Source: UBA8752 sp965659115
GTDB lineage: Bacteria > Bacteroidota > Bacteroidia > Flavobacteriales_D > Sanyastnellaceae
Length of the DNA stretch: 21,584 nt
Reading direction: 5' to 3'
NCBI GenBank assembly: GCA_965659115.1
Contig: CBFHUP010000047.1
Coordinates: forward strand, 1 to 21,584
Numbering within the stretch: the first letter of the stretch is position 1; each line of letters begins with the position of its first letter. The position numbers and the translations under genes are program-made. The notes under the pieces are model-generated. The model had not been told where the DNA came from and made no database searches. It saw only the letters and a list, made by a program, of their open reading frames with translations. Shown here one piece after another: positions 7,401-14,752 of this stretch.

Positions 7401-8406
7401 CCACCCGGGGAAGAGAATTTGGCAAGGCGTCATAGAGGACAATGTCCCGTGAACCGGGCGTCTCGTCGACCTCCATGTGGCGGAAGAATCCGTAGCCCTC
7501 GGCTTGGTGAAGGGGGATGTAGTCCACATCGCCAAACACTTCCGATTCCAGCACCACCTCTATGCCAGAGTCCTCGTAGTCTCCTGCGTAATTGTTGAGG
7601 TAATCGTCTTCATCGCCCTCTCCGATGAAATGGGTCATGTTGTTTTGTAGAAACGGCATGCTGGCCAGCAGCAGTTGATAGGTCCGTTGGGTGTCCTCAA
7701 AGTCGTAGGCATTGCCAAACGAAAAGTTGAACGAATACCCGCCGACGGTCCCATTGGGGTTGATTTGGGTGGGGTAGAAGACGATTTCTCCAGACGAATC
7801 GTCTCCGATCACGTTGGCATCGATCGCCCCCCAGAATCCAAAGTGGACCGTGTGGGTGTTGCTGTTGATGAAGTAGACCTTGGGTTCGGGGGTGTCCCGG
7901 TCCAGAATGCCGAATTTGACATAGAGCTGGTCGTCCAAGAAGGGGGCCCAACCCACATTGTTGACTGTGGCCAAGCTCATGAAGGTTTCCGCGTCGGGAA
8001 TGGAGGTGGATCCGTCCTCAAAATCCACCGGCGCCGCATAATTCAGCGGGGCATCCGTGGGCATGTTCTGGTATTCGGTGATGTCATCGACGCCATCGCC
8101 ATCGGTGTCGCCAGGGCTGGAAATGTCGTGTTCCCACACCGTGTAGTTCTCGATGGGATAGGCCGCTCCGGGCTCAGAAATGACCATGGTTCCATTGACC
8201 CCCATGGCGATGGAGGTGGGCCACTGAAAAGAGGGGCTGTGTTGGGCCTCCAAAACGTAGTACTTGCTGGCATCCCCTTGAATGGAGAGTTGCACCTGAC
8301 CAAAGACGTTCACCGAGTGGTTGTCAATGGGGACTTCGACTTGAGCAAAGGAGAGGTGGCCCAGAGACAAGGTCAATGTGAGCAGAAGCAGGCGTTGGAG
8401 GAACAT
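4456..8406 (-). CDS. Exported dikinase-like protein (PEP synthase/glucan water dikinase type ATP-grasp) with T9SS tail
   Basis: The protein has 1316 residues. It starts with a signal peptide (residues 1-21, ending HLSFAQ). A calcium-binding-type DTDGDGVDD stretch lies near 100-108. A phosphohistidine-like segment at about 335-365 contains TPLSHVNLRA with His349. Residues about 437-735 look like the PPDK/PEP-synthase ATP-binding domain: FGAKCSNLATM (Lys441), RCRSSTNNEDLPGFSGAGLY (Arg538), SNGVGISLDP at 612-621, MDIEYK (Glu716) and IKQARP (Gln729, Arg731). Two CARDB-like domains follow (about 755-850 and 853-950). Next come a DSFGDGMCC module (about 960-1060) and two SprB-like repeats, each with a YSIDGGQ(S/T)F motif (about 1070-1146 and 1147-1222). 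The protein ends in a T9SS type A tail from YPNPASHELTV (1240) to FKVIKL. The key nucleotide-binding residues appear kept. An ATP-dependent enzyme outside the cytoplasm is puzzling, and substrate and activity are unknown. Confidence 0.8.
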   Translation of the reverse strand: MFLQRLLLLTLTLSLGHLSFAQVEVPIDNHSVNVFGQVQLSIQGDASKYYVLEAQHSPSFQWPTSIAMGVNGTMVISEPGAAYPIENYTVWEHDISSPGDTDGDGVDDITEYQNMPTDAPLNYAAPVDFEDGSTSIPDAETFMSLATVNNVGWAPFLDDQLYVKFGILDRDTPEPKVYFINSNTHTVHFGFWGAIDANVIGDDSSGEIVFYPTQINPNGTVGGYSFNFSFGNAYDFEDTQRTYQLLLASMPFLQNNMTHFIGEGDEDDYLNNYAGDYEDSGIEVVLESEVFGDVDYIPLHQAEGYGFFRHMEVDETPGSRDIVLYDALPNSLPRVGGIMTSVIQTPLSHVNLRAIQDNVPNAYIADPLSIDSISSLLGNYIYFKVEQETFQIREATLEEVNAWYEDLRPTEAQIPERDLSITAITPLDDIAFDMSTAFGAKCSNLATMRTFGFPEGTIPDGFGIPFYFYDEFMQFNNFYEEAEVMIDNESFVNDIAFREDRLRDFRDDIKDAPMPAWMLQALQDMHDDFPPGTAVRCRSSTNNEDLPGFSGAGLYTSKTQHLDEGHISKSIKQVYASMWNFRAYEERDFYRVDHFMAAMGVLCHPNFQEEKSNGVGISLDPIYDTQGTFYLNTQVGESLITNPEPNAVPEEILLYEDATQGAGYVVLRLSNLVDPGELVMEAEYLDLMREYLGVIHDEFAVLYGVEDIEGFGMDIEYKVTAQDQLAIKQARPWVSFWAGIKADNDLAVEELIDPQNSSSLGNSELITLKVANTGLNDMSNFDLSLLVNGEAVETLTITETIAPFGDAEFQFATPQDFSSTGEYLITGIVSDPEDGYANNDTLDFVLTNLHVVNAGISFGQVNPTCNEQMGVNAILTNDGEQTIESVEIEVTVNGSVVDVVEASVDIESGEQGLVTFTIEDNLLPTDNNIQMLLIGVNGGSDEDLSDNAVFTLADLDVDFETVTLQILADDYPGETSWEVVDLGSGQVVSGGDFPGGMDLYSEDICVAANACLTLTVYDSFGDGMCCAYGEGNFQVLNANGEVMVFNDGEFSYEAVEFFCAGDGGCQLAAEIDVEHATTEMNNDGAVVINLLSDGANFTYSIDGGQSFGSSNTFDNLGPGTYEVVVQSESGQCTYQETVSIDVCDFTNIGISITHPASVVANNGAIVITVATGENTAQYSIDGGQTFYETGTFTGLPVGDYNVVVLDNGGICEFEYQVPLLAIGIVGIENQTVIENDIRLYPNPASHELTVELVSFNQVDEAVQVVVHDHLGRPVRTASIAGGSMKTVMSLHGLAHGTYIVRCFTSTFTRNFKVIKL

Positions 8407-8412
8407 GGATGG

Positions 8413-8420
8413 CGAAGATG
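8413..8420 (-). promoter_or_regulatory. -7-like element before the dikinase-like gene
   Basis: CATCTTCG on the - strand ends 6 nt before the ATG at 8406. It differs from TAnnTTTG at the first and the seventh positions but matches the position and shape of the elements in front of other genes in the window. Confidence 0.3.
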
Positions 8421-8474
8421 GGTGAAGAAACTCGGGGCGACTCTTTTGAAAACCGGATAAATCAAGGAAGGGTT

Positions 8475-8494
8475 GCCCTGTGGGCTAGGAGGGC
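8475..8494 (-). terminator. Possible hairpin terminator of the histidine phosphatase gene
   Basis: Read on the - strand, GCCCT and AGGGC form a 5-bp stem with a 10-nt loop, starting one nucleotide after the stop codon at 8496. An inner GCCC-ACA-GGGC stem is an alternative fold. There is no clean T-run, so support is weak. Confidence 0.25.
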
Positions 8495-8495
8495 A

Positions 8496-9029
8496 TCATT
8501 CCCCGCATTGGAACGCGGTGTGGAAAATGTGGAGCCGACCTTCTGATTTAGAGACAACGACCTGGTAAATGCGGTTGTAGATCGACTCGTCAAAGGCGCC
8601 AATGTCCTCATTGACGAGCAGCCCTGCCAAAACGCCCGTGGTGTTGCTGTGTCCTACCACCAAGGCGTCTTGCTGGTTTTGGAGCAGCTGTTCTGCCATG
8701 TTTTCGAGGGTGTGGGGCGGATACCTTTTGACCTCCAATTCCTTGGCACCTGCGGTGGGCAGTGCCGTGTTGAGCGTGCGTTTGTAGTCGGTGCTGTAGA
8801 CGGCCTCGAGGGGGACCTCCTCAAAGAATGCGCGCAAGCTCTCGGAGCGTTCTTCCCCGCACGGCGTGAGGTCAGGGTCCTCCGCGGTGCGCTCCTTTTC
8901 GGCATGGCGCACCAAGTAAATGGTGAACAGCTCGGCCTCTTCTTGGGCGCCAGCGGAGAGCAGGGTGCCCGCCGTGATCCAAAACACACAGGCGAGTCGC
9001 ATCAAAGGCGCTGAATCAGTGGTGATCAT
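8496..9029 (-). CDS. Exported histidine phosphatase (phosphoglycerate-mutase-like, SixA-type)
   Basis: Starting at the ATG at 9029 the protein is 177 residues long. The N-terminus (MRLACVFWITAGTLLSAGAQ after a nine-residue lead) is a signal peptide, so the enzyme acts in the periplasm or at the surface. The catalytic motif YLVRHAEK is at residues 38-45 with His42 as the phosphate acceptor, STDYKRTLNTA provides the second Arg (84), and VVGHSNT provides the second His (127). The length fits the short SixA-like branch of the superfamily, but the substrate cannot be told. An alternative start at 9002 removes nine residues; 9113 would add an Arg/Pro-rich stretch before the signal and is unlikely. 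It is divergent from the methyltransferase gene, with 95 nt between starts. Confidence 0.85.
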   Translation of the reverse strand: MITTDSAPLMRLACVFWITAGTLLSAGAQEEAELFTIYLVRHAEKERTAEDPDLTPCGEERSESLRAFFEEVPLEAVYSTDYKRTLNTALPTAGAKELEVKRYPPHTLENMAEQLLQNQQDALVVGHSNTTGVLAGLLVNEDIGAFDESIYNRIYQVVVSKSEGRLHIFHTAFQCGE

Positions 9030-9034
9030 GGCCC

Positions 9035-9042
9035 TCAAGTTA
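9035..9042 (-). promoter_or_regulatory. -7-like element before the histidine phosphatase gene
   Basis: TAACTTGA on the - strand ends 5 nt before the ATG at 9029. The TA and TT positions of TAnnTTTG are kept. The position favours 9029 as the start codon. Confidence 0.3.
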
Positions 9043-9110
9043 CAAGAGGGAAACACCCGTGAATCAATCCGGGGCGGTGGAAGTTTGGAACGAGGTTTGG
9101 GGTGCCTTCC

Positions 9111-9118
9111 CATCTTTG
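9111..9118 (+). promoter_or_regulatory. -7-like element before the methyltransferase gene
   Basis: CATCTTTG differs from TAnnTTTG only at the first base and ends 6 nt before the ATG at 9125. A TTG at 9085-9087 lies 23 nt upstream and could serve as a loosely spaced -33 box. Confidence 0.4.
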
Positions 9119-9124
9119 TGATCC

Positions 9125-9931
9125 ATGAGCGAATTCACAGCATTTCTGGAAAAGAACAAGGCGGCTTGGAACCAGCGTACCGACATCCACGTGGAGTCCG
9201 AGTTTTATGATGTGGAGGGTTTCCGTCAAGGACAGACTTCACTCAAGCCTTTTGAGACCGAAGCGCTCGGCGACGTGGCGGGCAAATCCATTCTCCACCT
9301 TCAATGCCATTTTGGGCAGGATACGTTGTCTTTGGCCCGTATGGGTGCGAAGTCCACTGGGGTCGACTTTTCGGACAAAGCCATCGACTTCGCGCGGGGC
9401 CTTTCAGAAGAGATCAAGGTTGACGCTCGCTTTGTTTTGAGCGATGTGATGGCCTTGGATTTGGGAGAGAAGTTTGACTTGGTCTTTGCCTCCTATGGGG
9501 TGATTGGTTGGATTCCAGACCTCCAGCAATGGGCCGATACAGTGGCCCGACACCTTGTGCCAGGCGGAGAATTGGTGTTGGTCGAATTCCACCCCTTGAT
9601 GTGGCTGTTGGATGACACCGCGCGTGTTCCCTATTTCTACACCGCCCAACCCGACATTGAAACGGAACAGGGCACCTACACGGATGGTGGGGAAGGGGCT
9701 TCGATCACATCCTGTTGGTGGAACCACTCTCTTTCTGAGCTCTTTCACTGTTTGAAATCCGCTGGTCTTGACATGTTGTCTTTCGAAGAGTTTGACCATT
9801 CCCCCTATCCGTTGGAGGGCATGGTGGAGCGCGACCCCGGCCAGTACATCTATCGATCAAGGGAGCATCAACACCTGCCTTATTGCTACGCGGTCAAGGC
9901 CGGAATGAAAGGTGAGATTGGGCCCACATGA
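9125..9931 (+). CDS. Class I SAM-dependent methyltransferase
   Basis: The 268-residue protein has the Rossmann-type methyltransferase core. Motif I is ILHLQCHFGQDTLSLA at residues 56-71, followed by the acidic end of strand 2 in GVDFSDKAID (Asp81), FVLSDVMALD at 103-112, FDLVFASYGVIGW at 117-129 and LVPGGELVLVEFHP at 144-157. The form LHLQCHFGQDT is typical of a bacterial subgroup often annotated only as class I SAM-dependent methyltransferase, probably a small-molecule enzyme; the substrate is unknown. There is no signal peptide, so it is one of the few cytoplasmic proteins here. Its C-terminal half is the intact counterpart of the relic at 1760-2110. The gene lies alone behind its own promoter-like element, with the next likely start 124 nt after its stop. 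Confidence 0.9.
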   Translation: MSEFTAFLEKNKAAWNQRTDIHVESEFYDVEGFRQGQTSLKPFETEALGDVAGKSILHLQCHFGQDTLSLARMGAKSTGVDFSDKAIDFARGLSEEIKVDARFVLSDVMALDLGEKFDLVFASYGVIGWIPDLQQWADTVARHLVPGGELVLVEFHPLMWLLDDTARVPYFYTAQPDIETEQGTYTDGGEGASITSCWWNHSLSELFHCLKSAGLDMLSFEEFDHSPYPLEGMVERDPGQYIYRSREHQHLPYCYAVKAGMKGEIGPT

Positions 9932-10042
9932 TGTGCTGTGCCATGTCTGTTATCGACGAATCATCGTGCCTGCTGTGACTTGCTTCCTGTCGTGTGACAA
10001 ACTGTTTCTAAAGCCTGATCGCTCCATTGTTTGGGGGTGGCC

Positions 10043-10050
10043 ATACATTG
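10043..10050 (+). promoter_or_regulatory. -7-like element before the membrane protein gene
   Basis: ATACATTG ends 5 nt before the ATG at 10056. It is a weak match (TACATTG with shortened spacing) but is placed like the other elements, and it supports the downstream start over the overlapping GTG/ATG frame start at 9912. Confidence 0.25.
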
Positions 10051-10055
10051 TGCCC

Positions 10056-10541
10056 ATGCCGCTGAACGTCAGCTATTCTCTCAAATTCGCCCTCATTTTT
10101 GGTGGGGTCTCGTCCATGGCTGCGCTTTTGATGACGTCCATTGTGTTTGTGGAGGAGAGTTGGAGGGGCCTGTGGGTGTTCACGGGGTTAGCTTCGTTTG
10201 TGGTGGGATACGTCTTGTCCCGTTGGTTGGTTGAACGAAGGAGATCTCCTTCAAACTCCAGGTTGGTTTGGGTGGGCTCGCTCATCGCTATACTCAGCCA
10301 TTGGTTGTGCTGGTATAGCTTCTTGGTGGTCACCTATGTTCGGAATGTATATCTCGGTGAATCCCTGGGCCTTGACCCCGTAGATCCGCTCTTGGGCCTT
10401 GGAGTGGCTTGCGGGTACACTTTGTTCAGCATGGCTTTTTTGGGTTGGCTCTCCCTGCCTATCGCCATTTTTCTCTGCATCTGGCTCAGGCGCGATGGAC
10501 AGGTTGCGGGGCAGACATCTCGCCGCGACAGTCACAACTGA
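10056..10541 (+). CDS. Hypothetical integral membrane protein
   Basis: From the ATG at 10056 the protein has 161 residues with about four hydrophobic helices: roughly 9-30, 38-57, 71-92 and 112-150. A basic loop VERRRSPSNSR sits after the second helix. The C-terminal tail is polar and Arg-rich (RDGQVAGQTSRRDSHN). I recognise no family. The frame is open further upstream to 9912, but that would overlap the methyltransferase gene and add a Cys-rich stretch that is not membrane-like. The A+T content is higher than in the YdjM-like gene. Confidence 0.6.
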   Translation: MPLNVSYSLKFALIFGGVSSMAALLMTSIVFVEESWRGLWVFTGLASFVVGYVLSRWLVERRRSPSNSRLVWVGSLIAILSHWLCWYSFLVVTYVRNVYLGESLGLDPVDPLLGLGVACGYTLFSMAFLGWLSLPIAIFLCIWLRRDGQVAGQTSRRDSHN

Positions 10542-10623
10542 TGGGCCGAGATTGTATTCAGATTGAATCAACCCGGGTAATATGCGGAATGGTGTATCCG
10601 TTGGTGGCCCCAATAATGAATGC

Positions 10624-11229
10624 ATGAAAAACATCCTTAATCAAGTGACGTTGGCCTTGGGTTTGGTCCTCTGTATGTTCGGTTCAAATGCCGCAGCGCA
10701 AAGAGCTTCGATTTTAAAATTCAGTGTATCTGACCCAATCTCAGGACGCTATGGTTTGGGCTTGGAGAAGCGCATCGCCGAAGGGCTGAGCGTAGCCTTC
10801 GAGATGGATTGCCTGAGCAAAGAAGTGTTCTTAGAATCGGACCACCCTTGGTATGAGCCTATGACGGTGAGAAAAGAGGGTTTTGTTTTTGAGCCGCAGG
10901 TGAGGTTGTACCGGGGCGATGTCCTGAGTGGGACCTATGTCTCGCTTTCGGGTGTCTTTGGACTTGCCGAATACACCACGGAAACAGGATTCATTGACAA
11001 TGACGATTGGTCTTCTGTTGGCGCATCGCTTCACATCGGACACCAACTGCGGCTGGGCAATGTGGTATTGGACGGATATGCCGGATGCACATGGGCGAAA
11101 GACGAATACCCGGGGCCATACTACGAGTCTACGGTGTTGTTTCCACCGCCAAGCGGCTTGCGTTTCTCAGGAGGTCTTCGCATCGGCTTGTGCCGAAGCT
11201 TTTGGAAAGGGCGCAAAGCAGAGGATTGA
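10624..11229 (+). CDS. Predicted small outer-membrane beta-barrel protein
   Basis: From the ATG at 10624 the protein has 201 residues. It begins with a signal peptide (MKNILNQVTLALGLVLCMFGSNAAA, cleavage near 25-26). The mature part has repeated short amphipathic strands, for example YGLGLEKRIAEGLSVAFEM, FVFEPQVRLYRG, TYVSLSGVFGLAEYT, SSVGASLHIGHQLRLGNVVLDGYAG and LRFSGGLRIGLCRSF. This resembles the small 8-stranded barrels of Bacteroidota (DUF3575-like), though I cannot assign a family firmly. It ends in a short basic/acidic tail rather than an aromatic residue. The start at 10582 would place 14 polar residues before the signal and is rejected. Confidence 0.65.
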   Translation: MKNILNQVTLALGLVLCMFGSNAAAQRASILKFSVSDPISGRYGLGLEKRIAEGLSVAFEMDCLSKEVFLESDHPWYEPMTVRKEGFVFEPQVRLYRGDVLSGTYVSLSGVFGLAEYTTETGFIDNDDWSSVGASLHIGHQLRLGNVVLDGYAGCTWAKDEYPGPYYESTVLFPPPSGLRFSGGLRIGLCRSFWKGRKAED

Positions 11230-11253
11230 GTCTGTTCTTATTGGATGAGGCTA

Positions 11254-11275
11254 CCCGTTTTTGACGGGCCGCCGG
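11254..11275. repeat. Short inverted repeats between the barrel and FISUMP genes
   Basis: CCCGT-TTTTG-ACGGG forms a 5-bp stem at 11254-11268, and the self-complementary CCGCCGGCGG follows it at once. There is no T-run after either. They lie 25 nt after the barrel-protein stop and could be a weak terminator for that gene. Confidence 0.25.
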
Positions 11276-11340
11276 CGGGGTGGTTGCCCTGTTTAATTTT
11301 GGCTGGCCGTCCCACCGGTCTTCTATTTAAATCGTATATT

Positions 11341-12495
11341 ATGTGGCTTACGATGAATTTAAGAGGGGTTTTGGCGATTTTCTTGGTGATGTCTGTAGGG
11401 ATGATTCAAGCCCAGGAGATTTGTCCCAATCCCTTCGATGGCAATGCTGATGGTGTTGTGGGCATCGGGGATTTGTTGGATTTGCTGGGTCTGTTTGGAG
11501 ACAGCGATTCGGATGGCGACGGCACTTGGGACAGTCTGGACCTTTGCACGGACCTTGAGGCGTGCAATTATGACGCCAGTCCCTCGGAGAGTTGTGCTTA
11601 TCTCGATTTCTTGGGGATCTGCAATGGCGGCTGCACAGGGGACAGCGATGGCGATGGGATTTGTGACGACATCGACACGTGCATCGGCGTATTTGATGAA
11701 TGCGGTGTGTGCAATGGGCCCGGGCCGACCGAGGTGAACATTGTCAGCATCACCGTCTTGTACGACAGTATTTATGCCGCCCAAGTGGACACCTGGTTTG
11801 TATTCGAAGTCGGGGCAGACACGACCTTTTCCTATACCTGTCCACCGCCACCTCTGCCTTGCGGGGAGTTGATGGACTTTGACGGATACGGTTATGCCAC
11901 CGTGCAGATTGGAGACCAATGCTGGTTCGCCGAAAACCTGCGGTCCTTGCATTACGACAATGGCGATGCCATTCCCTCTGGACTTACAGATAGCCAGTGG
12001 AATTCTGCCTCTTTCGGTGCAACGGCCGTTTATGGAGAAGACACAGGCTGTAACTCAGAATCGCCAGATTTTGACGCCTGTGATCCCGCAGAGTCCTTGG
12101 CGGCTTATGGACGCCTGTACAACTGGTATGCCGTCAACGACGACCGGGGTTTGTGTCCGGCGGGCTGGCATGTTCCCACGCATTCGGAATGGTCGGCATT
12201 GACCAGTCACCTCGGGGGTACCAGCACATCGGGCGAGGCGCTAAAGTCGTCGATAGGGTGGAGAGGCAGCGGCAACGGACTCAACACCAGTGGATTCAAC
12301 GGCTTCCCAGGGGGATTTCGCAATTCCTCCAGTGGCGGTTATTTCAGTTTGGCCGGAGAGCGCGGCAAATGGTGGGCGTCTACACCTTACAGTTCACTGG
12401 CCTATTACCGGGAGCTCAAATGGACCACCAACAGCGTTTTCTCGTCGTACACCTCTCGTAAGCACGGGCATTCTGTGCGCTGCATCCAAGATTGA
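11341..12495 (+). CDS. Secreted FISUMP-domain protein
   Basis: From the ATG at 11341 the protein has 384 residues; a second ATG at 11353 (MNLRGVLAIFLV) is equally possible. The signal peptide ends near GMIQAQ. A dockerin-like or EF-hand-like NPFDGNADGVVGIGDLLDLL segment follows, then a DSDSDGDG calcium-type stretch, a Cys-rich module CTDLEACNYD...SC, and DSDGDGICDDID. The last 180 residues are a complete FISUMP domain: VQIGDQCWFAENLR, YGRLYNWYAVNDDRGLCPAGWHV, GEALKSS, GFPGGFR, WWAS and HSVRCIQD. Nearby frames upstream (from 11245) read as non-signal sequence and are not used. The domain shares its blocks with the partial gene at 2-418. The function is unknown; secretion and calcium binding are inferred from composition. 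Confidence 0.85.
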   Translation: MWLTMNLRGVLAIFLVMSVGMIQAQEICPNPFDGNADGVVGIGDLLDLLGLFGDSDSDGDGTWDSLDLCTDLEACNYDASPSESCAYLDFLGICNGGCTGDSDGDGICDDIDTCIGVFDECGVCNGPGPTEVNIVSITVLYDSIYAAQVDTWFVFEVGADTTFSYTCPPPPLPCGELMDFDGYGYATVQIGDQCWFAENLRSLHYDNGDAIPSGLTDSQWNSASFGATAVYGEDTGCNSESPDFDACDPAESLAAYGRLYNWYAVNDDRGLCPAGWHVPTHSEWSALTSHLGGTSTSGEALKSSIGWRGSGNGLNTSGFNGFPGGFRNSSSGGYFSLAGERGKWWASTPYSSLAYYRELKWTTNSVFSSYTSRKHGHSVRCIQD

Positions 12496-12555
12496 GGGGC
12501 TGCGCGGATTCAAATCAGGTTTTGTGGATGGCCCAAGGTACCCTGCTGAGTGGTG

Positions 12556-14748
12556 TTAGCGCCAGCGGTCTCCCATCCATTGCTTTTCGACTGAACCATC
12601 CGAATAGATCCGGAAAATGATTTGGTTTCGGGGTTGAATGACTTCCCGTCCCAGAGCATCGATGGTTTTGACCAAGGTTCGCGTGCTGGCAGGGTGGATT
12701 GTACCAATGGCCGAAACGTCCTCTGCTGTCACGGTGAACTCTACCCGCTCTGAAAGGCAGGGGTTGATCGACGACATCTTCCAGTTGTAGTAGAAGTAGT
12801 AATAGGTGTACTGGTTCTCCCCAGAAATGGTGGTGCTGGTGATGCTGGCCAGGCCTCCAATGTCGTAGGGGTAGTTTACGTCAGCACCATTGTCATCGCG
12901 CCAAAGCAGGGGGACATCGTTCCCAGAGCGGATTTGATACCCATTTCCTGCGGAGAGCTCTTGATTGAGCACAAAAACATTGAGGCCTGCCACCAAGTCC
13001 TGTGTGAAGGTGCCCATGGTGGTTCCGTTGGCATCCACGATGTTGATGGTCTGCGGACCTCCACCTTCTGAATGCACTTCCACAGACTCAAAGAGGACGT
13101 CTTCATGAACGTCGAAGAGCAGCCAATTGGCATTGTTGCCGTGGTGTTGGCCACTGTTGAAGTCAGGGGCCTCCTTGCCTCCATTCAAGCCATACTCTCC
13201 ATTGGAATGGGCCACCCAGACGGACTGATCGAAGGGCTCAAAGGCCAACGCATAGGATGGGCTGATGGCCAATGGAGCAGGTGAGGTGGGGGACTCAAAC
13301 CAATGGGTTCCCGGCTCAGCGGTAAACGTGATTGCCTCTGTGGTTTGCGCGGCGGACTGGGCTGTTGGTGGATCGAGCTCAAAGCAAGACCCATCGTCGA
13401 TGGTGGCCAGCGCAGAGAAGTTGCAGGCCGCGTCATCGGTGCAACCGATGCATGTCAGTGCTGCTCCTTCGCACTCCCCGCATTCGTTGTATCCGAGACA
13501 AGACCCGTTGTCTTCGAGCGCAGTCGGATCAAAGTTGCAGGCCAAGGGGTCGGTGCACCCTGCGTCGCTCATTTCTCCAGAAAGTTGCAGAAGGAACAAG
13601 CCATCGTCCATATGCGTGACGGCAATGATGCCCGATGGGAAGTAGGGGTAGTTGGACCATGTGCCACTGAATTGCGCGGCATCGCTGGCGGGGTCCACAT
13701 CGAAATAAGCGACCTCTTCGAGCTGGCCATTTTCGATGTCCGAAGTGCTCAGGATACGCAGGCCCGCTCTATAGTTTGATTGGTATACCAAGGTGTCGCG
13801 CACATACATGTTGTGGTCGATGGCGCTGGAGGTGGACACAAAAGTGCCAATGAGCTCAGGGGCACTTAAATCGCTGACATCCCAGATGAATGACGTGGTA
13901 TTGATGCCGAAATTCTGCTCATCGAGCTCGTCATTGCTGATGAAGTAGCGGTGGTCTTCGGTGAGCCAACCCTGGTGCGTGTAACTCGAATTTGCATAAC
14001 CTGTGGCGCTGATGAGCGTGGCGTCTGAAGGGTCAGTGACGTCGGCAATCGTGATGGTGTTTTCGTTGCAGCAAAAAGCGATTTCTTTTCCTCCGAACTC
14101 GGTGTCGGGGCCCATATAGGAGACGACCTGAGCATCGTGGGTATAGCCGTCTGCAGCAAAATCTCCAATCAAGGTGGGGTTCAATGGGTCGCTGATGTCG
14201 AGAATGTGCAGTCCCCCTTCAAAGGTGCCGGTCCCAACTCCGTAGGCCCGTGCCGTGCTCTCATTGATCACAATGTTGTGGGCATTGCCCCATCCTGTGT
14301 ACAGCGCATCGGCTTCGATGGTTTGAGGCGGGTTGGCGATCGCTCCAAGCTGGGTAAGGTCCACCACTTGCATGCCATGTCCGCCCGCTTCAGCTACAAT
14401 GAACGCATGGTTGTCATAGACCTTGATGTCCCTCCAAAGTGAGTTCGTGGTTTGGGTGGGCAAGTCCGCGACAAGCACCGGGTTGGTAGGGTCAGAAATG
14501 TCGATGAATGCGGTTCCATTGGAACGACCAAGTAAAACGTATTCCGAGCTGTCCGTCGGGTCTGTCCACCCCCAGATGTCGTTCATGTTGCTTCCGCCTC
14601 CCACTTCTTGCGATGCCATAAATGCGACCAAGTCCACATTCTCGCAAGGGTACCCTCCGGCCATCCCATTGACACAAGGGGTTTGCCCCAATGTGGGAAG
14701 GCACATCAAGACCGCTGCAATGGCAGCAAAAGAGGCTTTTTGCATCAT
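12556..14748 (-). CDS. Secreted choice-of-anchor B / LVIVD-repeat protein with T9SS-like tail
   Basis: From the ATG at 14748 (or the next codon, also ATG) the protein has 730 residues and a signal peptide ending PTLGQ. Residues up to about 400 form LVIVD-type propeller repeats: TAFIDISDPTNPVLVADLP, GGLHILDISDPLNPTLIGDF and TITIADVTDPSDATLI. The order matches the choice-of-anchor B family. Two Cys modules follow, CTDPLACNFDPTALEDNGSC and CTDDAACNFSALATIDDGSC. A beta-rich domain comes next. The final segment (KTIDALGREV...IIFRIYSDGSVEKQ) is a common T9SS type A tail variant. The start at 14781 adds a basic stretch before the signal and is rejected, helped by a TACTTTCG element just upstream of 14748. 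Its 3' end converges with the FISUMP gene, 60 nt away. The role is unknown; propellers like this usually bind surfaces or proteins. Confidence 0.85.
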   Translation of the reverse strand: MMQKASFAAIAAVLMCLPTLGQTPCVNGMAGGYPCENVDLVAFMASQEVGGGSNMNDIWGWTDPTDSSEYVLLGRSNGTAFIDISDPTNPVLVADLPTQTTNSLWRDIKVYDNHAFIVAEAGGHGMQVVDLTQLGAIANPPQTIEADALYTGWGNAHNIVINESTARAYGVGTGTFEGGLHILDISDPLNPTLIGDFAADGYTHDAQVVSYMGPDTEFGGKEIAFCCNENTITIADVTDPSDATLISATGYANSSYTHQGWLTEDHRYFISNDELDEQNFGINTTSFIWDVSDLSAPELIGTFVSTSSAIDHNMYVRDTLVYQSNYRAGLRILSTSDIENGQLEEVAYFDVDPASDAAQFSGTWSNYPYFPSGIIAVTHMDDGLFLLQLSGEMSDAGCTDPLACNFDPTALEDNGSCLGYNECGECEGAALTCIGCTDDAACNFSALATIDDGSCFELDPPTAQSAAQTTEAITFTAEPGTHWFESPTSPAPLAISPSYALAFEPFDQSVWVAHSNGEYGLNGGKEAPDFNSGQHHGNNANWLLFDVHEDVLFESVEVHSEGGGPQTINIVDANGTTMGTFTQDLVAGLNVFVLNQELSAGNGYQIRSGNDVPLLWRDDNGADVNYPYDIGGLASITSTTISGENQYTYYYFYYNWKMSSINPCLSERVEFTVTAEDVSAIGTIHPASTRTLVKTIDALGREVIQPRNQIIFRIYSDGSVEKQWMGDRWR

Positions 14749-14752
14749 GGCG

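Noticed and set aside
6427..7452. + strand open frame of 341 codons inside the dikinase-like gene
   Set aside because: It lies antisense to clear dikinase motifs, has no recognisable domain and is explained by codon bias of the - strand gene.
4456..8406. Annotation as an ordinary PEP synthase or pyruvate phosphate dikinase
   Set aside because: The signal peptide, the His segment placed before the ATP domain, the lack of a PEP/pyruvate barrel domain and the T9SS tail all argue against central metabolism.
9912..10055. Upstream extension of the membrane protein gene to 9912
   Set aside because: It would overlap the methyltransferase gene by 20 nt and add a Cys-rich stretch that is unlike a signal or membrane segment. 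The ATG at 10056 directly precedes the first helix.
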